This document shows positions 5,298 to 9,976 of a stretch of 9,976 nt of DNA, piece after piece. This stretch comes from Pedobacter sp. UBA1951 (GTDB lineage Bacteria > Bacteroidota > Bacteroidia > Sphingobacteriales > Sphingobacteriaceae), in NCBI GenBank assembly GCA_002336465.1, contig DDEP01000038.1, positions 1-9,976 of the forward strand, given 5' to 3'. The notes beneath the pieces are model-generated. The model made no database searches and was not told where the DNA came from. It was given only the letters and a program-made list of their open reading frames with translations. Made by a program: the position numbers and the translations under genes. The first letter of the stretch is position 1. Every line of letters starts with the position of its first letter.

Positions 5298-6459
5298 CAT
5301 CAATAACTTTATAACCTTCTTTATCTTGTGTAAAGATTAAGAATTGCGTTTGATGGGGCTTTATTTTGTATTTTTTGACTAGATTTTCGGCCTTTTCTGG
5401 AAAGTTTCTTGCAATAACATTGCCCTGCAAGTCTTTTTCTTTTTTTAACTCGTTAACTTTCAGGATCCGTTCAATCTTGAAGATACGGCCGGCAAAATTG
5501 GATTTGACTTCTTCAGAAAAATACAAATGACTTTGGATATGAAGTTTACCCAAGCCATATTTTGAGCCAATTAAATTGAACGCACCACTTTTTAATAATG
5601 CAACATCTGGCTCGTACAAAAAGCCATTAACATGTATATCTGCATATTCAATAGCGGGTTGTTGTTCATTCAGGTTAAAAGAAAAATATTTGTTGCCCTG
5701 ATCATTTAGGGTAGCACAAGTAATTTTAACAGATTCGTTATCAATATCTTTATCTAATACCCACAGTAATTCCTTGCATTCATTTTTAACACTTAAAATA
5801 TGGATCTCACTTACGTTTTTTAATTCATTTAAACCTGCGTTGATATCTAAGAGGGGTGCTGTTTTAATGATTACTCTATTTGCTTTTGCCAAAAGTAATG
5901 TATTGTGCTGTACCACATCAGGACTACAATCTTTGAGCATAAAAACTTTGTTGCTTTGGTTACGTCTGGCTGGATCTATATAAATGGTATCAAATACCTG
6001 TTCATAATGTTCTAAATAGGCTATGCCATCTGTATTTAATACATTGATGTTATTTGCCTGTAGTAATTTGGCATTATAAGCATTGATTTCAGCAAGGTCT
6101 GCATTAATTTCGCAACTGGTGACCTTGTCCATTTTTTTAGAAAAGAAAAAGCTATCTACACCAAAACCAGCAGTAAGATCTATTAAACTACTGCCTTTTG
6201 CCAATCCAGATTTGTAAATAGCTGTAGGTTCTGATGAGCATTGTTCTATAGACAATAGGGCGGGATAATAAATGTAGCCTGTGTTAAACCATGTGGGTAA
6301 TTTATGCGAAGATTTCTTCTTAGCTGTAATCTGGTTAGCCAGTTCACGGTTATTTATATGCTCAAAAACAGGTTTAGACAAGGCAATCTTATTTACATCT
6401 TTATTTAAATGATCATTAATAAAGTGCTGAACTGCCTCGTCTAAAATATATTTATTCAA
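5275..6459 (-). CDS. THUMP-like domain class I SAM-dependent methyltransferase (PG_1098-like)
   Basis: A 394-residue putative methyltransferase. The SAM-binding motif I is IDLTAGFGVDSFFF (93-106), followed by the acidic motif II in SCEINADLAE (115-124) and the motif IV equivalent YIDPARR (160-166), which takes the place of the NPPY/DPPY seen in many RNA and DNA methyltransferases. An N-terminal helical segment (1-60) and C-terminal ferredoxin-like and THUMP-like parts (about 250-392) fit the PG_1098 family of Bacteroidota; the substrate is unknown and probably a nucleic acid. The only plausible start is TTG at 6459: a TAA stands in frame 12 bases upstream and the next Met is residue 110. It follows the aspartate kinase stop by 12 bases as the last gene of the operon. 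Confidence 0.85.
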   Translation of the reverse strand: MNKYILDEAVQHFINDHLNKDVNKIALSKPVFEHINNRELANQITAKKKSSHKLPTWFNTGYIYYPALLSIEQCSSEPTAIYKSGLAKGSSLIDLTAGFGVDSFFFSKKMDKVTSCEINADLAEINAYNAKLLQANNINVLNTDGIAYLEHYEQVFDTIYIDPARRNQSNKVFMLKDCSPDVVQHNTLLLAKANRVIIKTAPLLDINAGLNELKNVSEIHILSVKNECKELLWVLDKDIDNESVKITCATLNDQGNKYFSFNLNEQQPAIEYADIHVNGFLYEPDVALLKSGAFNLIGSKYGLGKLHIQSHLYFSEEVKSNFAGRIFKIERILKVNELKKEKDLQGNVIARNFPEKAENLVKKYKIKPHQTQFLIFTQDKEGYKVIDAKIIQHY

Positions 6460-6471
6460 AATATCCGTGTT

Positions 6472-7737
6472 TTAGTTTTTATTTTTCATTACCATTTGGC
6501 AGGTATGCCTACTTTTTACTTCTAACAATACTTCTTTATCTACAGTAACCCTATCAATGGTTTGCTGGTTGTAATACCTAATGGTTACCAACTCCATGTT
6601 TTCATTGTATTTTACTTTAAAAGTCTCGGCAAGATCTTTTAATAATGCTTCTATTTTATAAGGTTGGTTATCTACGCAGATAGAAAAACTGATTGCCGAG
6701 TTCAGCATGGTATTAACTTTTACTTTGTTTCGATGAAGGATGGCAAAGATGTGGCTCAAATTCTCCTCTATGATAAAAGAAAAGTCTTTTGGGAAAATAG
6801 AAATCAGTACCTGATCTACTTTAAAGATGAAAGAAGGAACGGGTAAAGGAGCTTCGGTATTGTTGATCATTGTTCCTTCTCCTTCTGGATGTATAAATGA
6901 CCTTACATATAGGGGAATACCTTTATTTTGGATAGGCTTGATGGTTTTAGGATGGATAACCGTAGCACCATAATACGTTAATTCTATGGCATCATGGTAA
7001 GAAAGATGTGGAATAAGTTCTGTTTCATCAAACCACTTAGGGTCAGCGTTGAGTACACCCGGCACGTCTTTCCAGATGGTTACTGATTTTGCGTCTAAAG
7101 CCGAAGCAAAAATAGCAGCAGAATAATCAGAACCTTCTCGACCTAAGGTACTGGTAAAGTTTTCGCTGGTGCTACCAATAAAACCTTGGGTAATTACAAT
7201 ACCGTTTTCGGTATAAGAAGGTAGGTGCTTTTGGATTTCATGGGTGGTTTTATCCCAAAATACATTTGCTTCAGTATAATTATTGTCTGTTTTGATGTAA
7301 TTACGAGCGTCTTGCCATATGGCTACGCATCCCGTTAAGCTTAAATAAGCAGCAAGTATTCTAGAAGAAACCAATTCTCCTACAGCTACAATCTGATCAT
7401 AGAGGTAATCGGCACTGTCTTGCGCTTCTTCTTCAAGTAGCCATTCTATTTCAACAAAAGTATTGGCAACATCATTGTATATTGGGTTTTTATGGTCGGT
7501 AAATAATTCCTCCATGATCCGGTAATGAAATGCCTTTATTTCTTCAAAGAGAAAATGCTTGTGCTCGTCGTTATTAACGTGAGCATTGGTCAGGGCTACT
7601 AATTGATTGGTGATCTTACCCATGGCAGATACCACCACCAATAAGTGTTTTTCTCCATAGCTTTTAACAATTTGAGCTACGTTCCTGATACCAGCAGCGT
7701 CTTTTACCGATGCGCCGCCAAATTTATAGATGTACAT
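6472..7737 (-). CDS. lysC: aspartate kinase, monofunctional
   Basis: Phosphorylates aspartate, the first step to lysine/diaminopimelate, threonine and methionine. Family signatures over 421 residues are YKFGGASV (4-11; KFGGTSV in most members), VVVSAMGKITNQL (34-46), STLGREGSDYSA (196-207), WKDVPGVLNADP (222-233) and ELTYYGATVIHPKT (252-265). Two C-terminal ACT-type segments (about 308-370 and 380-415) would form the regulatory domain. No homoserine dehydrogenase is attached. The A of its ATG is the last base of the preceding gene's TAA stop (a one-base overlap), so translation is probably coupled. It sits in an operon with genes not otherwise tied to lysine synthesis. Confidence 0.95.
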   Translation of the reverse strand: MYIYKFGGASVKDAAGIRNVAQIVKSYGEKHLLVVVSAMGKITNQLVALTNAHVNNDEHKHFLFEEIKAFHYRIMEELFTDHKNPIYNDVANTFVEIEWLLEEEAQDSADYLYDQIVAVGELVSSRILAAYLSLTGCVAIWQDARNYIKTDNNYTEANVFWDKTTHEIQKHLPSYTENGIVITQGFIGSTSENFTSTLGREGSDYSAAIFASALDAKSVTIWKDVPGVLNADPKWFDETELIPHLSYHDAIELTYYGATVIHPKTIKPIQNKGIPLYVRSFIHPEGEGTMINNTEAPLPVPSFIFKVDQVLISIFPKDFSFIIEENLSHIFAILHRNKVKVNTMLNSAISFSICVDNQPYKIEALLKDLAETFKVKYNENMELVTIRYYNQQTIDRVTVDKEVLLEVKSRHTCQMVMKNKN

Positions 7738-8543
7738 TAATTTTTTGCAGTTAGATATTTGGGTTTTAAGATACCTTGTAATTGCTCAAAAGGGATTACA
7801 AGTTCGGTAGTTCCGGCAGCATAAGGTTTAATTTCATAAGCATTGTACAAAAATACCAATCCGTTTTTGCCAATATAGAAATTTAAAGGCAGCACAAATT
7901 TCCCATTTTCAAAGAAATATTTTTCGGTAAGCTGCTCTGTAGCGCTTAATTTCTCATCTTTTCTGAAAATCTGCTCACCTAGAGCAGTTAATTTGGCTGA
8001 AGTGCCATTTTCTATAAGACTATCTAAAGTTAAAGGCTTATTTTGAACAGGATCAAAATTAATATAGATAATATTATGTGAGCCGTGGGCACCACCGGTA
8101 TAATCACTATGGGTATAAGCTAATGCTATATAGTCTTTGAATTGACTTACGGGTTTGATATTGATATCCAAATACCAGCTTTGTATATAATCTTTGTTTT
8201 CAGTAGCAAACTCATCATAGCCTTTAACAAAACTGCTGGCTACATCTTGGTAAGAAGTGGGAGGTTCTTCTTGAGAGAAAAAGCTAAATACCTGCTTTAA
8301 AAGGTAATCATTTAAAGCTTTGTTTTGAAATACTGGATATGAGATGGTAGCTTTTGTGGTATCCTTTTCCCCTTCTTTTGGGTTGGGAATGTACTTGCTT
8401 AATACTTCTATATGTTCGGTTTTATAAGTTAAAGTATCTGCTTTTGCAAGATCTTTATCTTTTTTCTCTTCATTACGACATGCAAAAAACAAGATAGTAA
8501 CCAAGAAGAGAAGTGCTGATTTTTTTAAGGATATATTTTTCAT
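7737..8543 (-). CDS. DUF3298/DUF4163-type lipoprotein
   Basis: A 268-residue exported lipoprotein. A signal peptide MKNISLKKSALLFLVTILFF precedes Ala21-Cys22, an acceptable lipobox (FFAC) with a Phe at -3 instead of the usual Leu. A charged linker EEKKDKD follows. The body shows the DUF4163-like part (about 60-145, with a recurring YPVF / LND pattern) and the GGAHG hallmark (150-154) leading into the DUF3298 part (about 160-255). Such domains occur in RsiV- and PdaC-like envelope proteins, some of which bind lysozyme or act on peptidoglycan; the role here is unknown. The start is the ATG at 8541-8543, which overlaps the stop of the upstream gene as ATGA. An in-frame longer version would place 14 extra residues before the signal peptide and is unlikely. 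Confidence 0.85.
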   Translation of the reverse strand: MKNISLKKSALLFLVTILFFACRNEEKKDKDLAKADTLTYKTEHIEVLSKYIPNPKEGEKDTTKATISYPVFQNKALNDYLLKQVFSFFSQEEPPTSYQDVASSFVKGYDEFATENKDYIQSWYLDINIKPVSQFKDYIALAYTHSDYTGGAHGSHNIIYINFDPVQNKPLTLDSLIENGTSAKLTALGEQIFRKDEKLSATEQLTEKYFFENGKFVLPLNFYIGKNGLVFLYNAYEIKPYAAGTTELVIPFEQLQGILKPKYLTAKN

Positions 8544-9007
8544 AATGTAAGTAGTTTTTCTTTTGAAAATGAACCATTCAGCCATTCGGCATCATAGCTT
8601 GCTCCATATTTATCATAAAAATTAATAGCAGGGGTATTCCACTCTAATACTTGCCAGTTCATGCCATTGTAATTTTTAACTTTGGCTTCTTCTACTATAC
8701 GGTCGAATAATATTTTGCCTATTCCTTTGCCTCTATAATCATTGGTAACCAAGAAATCTTCAAGATACAATCTACAGCCTTTCCATGTAGAATAACGGGT
8801 ATAGTACAGGGCCACTCCTACAATTATGCCATTATCAAGCGCAACAAAGGCATCCCAAACTTTATTGGAACCAAAACCAGCATCTATAAATTCATCAAGT
8901 GTAACGGTTACTTCTTCAGGTGCTTTTTCATATACGGCTAGTTCATTGATCAACTCTAAAAGTCGTGCACAATCTTCTTTAACTGCTCTTCTGATTTCAA
9001 TTTTCAT
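8540..9007 (-). CDS. GNAT family N-acetyltransferase, SSAT-like
   Basis: A 155-residue acetyl-CoA-dependent acetyltransferase covering one GNAT domain. Visible features are an N-terminal IRRAVKEDC strand-helix (about 4-13), ELAVYEKAPEEV (22-33), CRLYLEDFLV (78-87), the acetyl-CoA pyrophosphate loop YRGKGIG (91-97) and NTPAINFYDKYGA (124-136) with Tyr131 in the usual general-acid position. LYLEDFLV and NFYDKYGA resemble the spermidine/spermine (diamine) acetyltransferase group, so a polyamine-like or thialysine-like substrate is plausible but unproven. The start is the ATG at 9005-9007, overlapping the end of yggS by 11 bases. An upstream in-frame start would add 13 residues before the conserved strand. 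Its TGA overlaps the lipoprotein ATG by four bases. Confidence 0.88.
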   Translation of the reverse strand: MKIEIRRAVKEDCARLLELINELAVYEKAPEEVTVTLDEFIDAGFGSNKVWDAFVALDNGIIVGVALYYTRYSTWKGCRLYLEDFLVTNDYRGKGIGKILFDRIVEEAKVKNYNGMNWQVLEWNTPAINFYDKYGASYDAEWLNGSFSKEKLLTL

Positions 9008-9701
9008 TCTGCTGTAATTTCCAATGTTTAATGATACGTTTGCCAAAAATACTGCTACCTATTCTTACCATTGTACTGCCTTCTTCTATAGCTATTTTGT
9101 AATCTGAAGACATTCCCATAGAGATTTCTTTAAAATAATCTTTATCCTTAAAGAAACTCAGTTTTAACCCGTCAAATAATACTTTTAACTCGTTAAATTC
9201 GGCTTTGGTCTGCTTTTCTGAAGCATTGTTGGTAGCAATGCCCATTAAACCTGTTATCCTGATGTTTTTTAACGTGTCAAATTCTTCAGATCTCAATAAT
9301 TCTATGGCTTCGTCAAAATCTAAACCAAATTTGGTCTCTTCATCAGCAATATTAATTTGCAATAAGCAATCAATTATACGTTGATTTTTCTCGGCTTGTT
9401 TGTTGATTTCTTTGAGAAGTTTTAAACTATCTACAGATTCAATGAGTTTTACAAACGGAGCAATGTATTTTACTTTATTAGTTTGCAAATGCCCAATAAA
9501 ATGCCATCGAATATCCAAAGGAAGTTGCGCTTGCTTCTCAACAAGTTCCTGCATATAATTTTCACCAAAATCTTTTTGTCCAAGGTCGTACAGTTGCTTA
9601 ATAGCCGAAGCAGGTTTTATTTTATATACGGCCACCAAAGTAGCCCCCGCAAATTGCAGGTTATTTACAACTTCTTCCCATTTGTCTTTATTAACTGCCA
9701 T
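8997..9701 (-). CDS. yggS: YggS/PROSC family pyridoxal phosphate homeostasis protein
   Basis: A 234-residue cytoplasmic PLP-binding TIM-barrel protein of the YggS/YBL036C/PROSC family, which buffers pyridoxal phosphate and affects amino acid pools without known enzymatic activity. Family marks are AVYKIKP (24-30) with the PLP lysine Lys27 (AVSKTKP in many members), FGENYMQEL (45-53), WHFIGHLQTNK (66-76), GLMGIAT, SMGMSSDY (194-201) and GSTMVRIGSSIFGKR (208-222) that binds the phosphate. The start is taken as the ATG at 9699-9701; a TTG directly before it is less likely. It is the first gene of the five-gene minus-strand operon. Confidence 0.94.
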   Translation of the reverse strand: MAVNKDKWEEVVNNLQFAGATLVAVYKIKPASAIKQLYDLGQKDFGENYMQELVEKQAQLPLDIRWHFIGHLQTNKVKYIAPFVKLIESVDSLKLLKEINKQAEKNQRIIDCLLQINIADEETKFGLDFDEAIELLRSEEFDTLKNIRITGLMGIATNNASEKQTKAEFNELKVLFDGLKLSFFKDKDYFKEISMGMSSDYKIAIEEGSTMVRIGSSIFGKRIIKHWKLQQNEN

Positions 9702-9976
9702 CAAGCGAAATTATACAAAGTTTAATACAATTTATACCCATACCATGCACGCCTGCCTCTTTTACATTTATGTACTGTTCGAGCACACTAAAATTTTAAC
9801 GTCAAACAGCCGTTTGTTTAAAATCTTCTAATAAAAGTCTAAATATAGCTGTTACAGGCAAATGGTTCATATAGTTGAGTGTAATTTCAGTGCAATTTCT
9901 GTAAGAAAATAAGGGCGATACTTTTCAGGTACCGGCACGGCGATTATTTGGTTCTGACAAATAATTAAGATTGATA
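9702..9976. other. unassigned right-end region upstream of yggS
   Basis: No gene with family signatures is visible. On the minus strand three short open tracts look somewhat protein-like: 9975-9928 and 9924-9805 in one frame separated by a single TGA (9927-9925), and about 9796-9693 in another frame, running into the yggS start. This could be a decayed gene, the tail of a gene beyond the edge, or chance. Any yggS promoter should lie here; TATAAT near 9715 has no upstream partner and lacks the TTTG part. Confidence 0.35.
9793..9824. repeat. interrupted palindrome upstream of yggS
   Basis: ATTTTAA (9793-9799) and CAAAC (9803-9807) pair with GTTTG (9812-9816) and TTAAAAT (9818-9824) around an AGCC loop, with a small internal asymmetry (3 against 1 base). 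It could be a weak terminator of a gene beyond the right edge or an operator for the yggS operon. Confidence 0.45.

Noticed and set aside
8544..8585. Longer N-terminus for the DUF3298 lipoprotein
   Set aside because: It would put 14 charged or aromatic residues before a good lipoprotein signal peptide; the ATG overlapping the upstream stop (ATGA) is the natural start.
9008..9046. Thirteen-residue upstream extension of the GNAT protein
   Set aside because: The added residues precede the conserved first strand and increase the overlap with yggS; the ATG at 9005-9007 gives the usual length.
9708..9722. TATAAT-like promoter directly before yggS
   Set aside because: There is no TTG at the expected distance, it lacks the TTTG part of the Bacteroidota -7 box, and it would leave almost no room for a 5' untranslated region.

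Overview
The window looks like chromosomal DNA from a Bacteroidota bacterium, most likely a Sphingobacteriaceae member close to Pedobacter. The evidence is AT-rich intergenic DNA, weak ribosome-binding sites, promoters of the TTG / TAnnTTTG type, short Cys-anchored lipoproteins, a DAHP synthase of the kind fused to chorismate mutase, and a PG_1098-like THUMP-like methyltransferase. No phage, IS, CRISPR, tRNA or rRNA is visible.

Region 1 (1-1896, minus strand) is an aromatic amino acid operon. Reading leftward, it has a near-consensus promoter (1867-1896), a 20-residue leader peptide whose residues 7-15 are YWFGYFYYF (1788-1850), a strong intrinsic terminator (1718-1748), pheA for prephenate dehydratase (872-1705), a GC-richer degenerate repeat patch (791-870), and the first 242 codons of DAHP synthase (1-728), which runs off the left edge. 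The last codons of the leader contain a 9-base copy of the terminator's 3' arm. Leader:5'-arm pairing (antiterminator) and 5'-arm:3'-arm pairing (terminator) are therefore mutually exclusive. This is a complete ribosome-mediated transcription attenuator, and it is the most interesting regulatory system here.

Region 2 (2018-2271, minus) is a tiny Asp/Thr/Val-repeat lipoprotein gene with its own terminator.

Region 3 (2559-4355, plus) is an ECF sigma factor directly abutted by a membrane protein. That protein joins an anti-sigma-like cytoplasmic N-terminus, one transmembrane helix and a trypsin/HtrA-type serine protease with an intact His-Asp-Ser triad. This suggests a self-contained envelope-sensing signalling pair. 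A hairpin and a DUF72 (YecE-like) gene (4377-5297) follow.

Region 4 (5275-9701, minus) is a tightly packed five-gene operon: yggS-like PLP homeostasis protein, GNAT acetyltransferase, DUF3298-type lipoprotein, aspartate kinase, and THUMP-like methyltransferase. The junctions overlap by 11, 4 and 1 bases, then have a 12-base gap. Its last gene overlaps DUF72 tail-to-tail by 23 bases. The right end (9702-9976) has no convincing gene.
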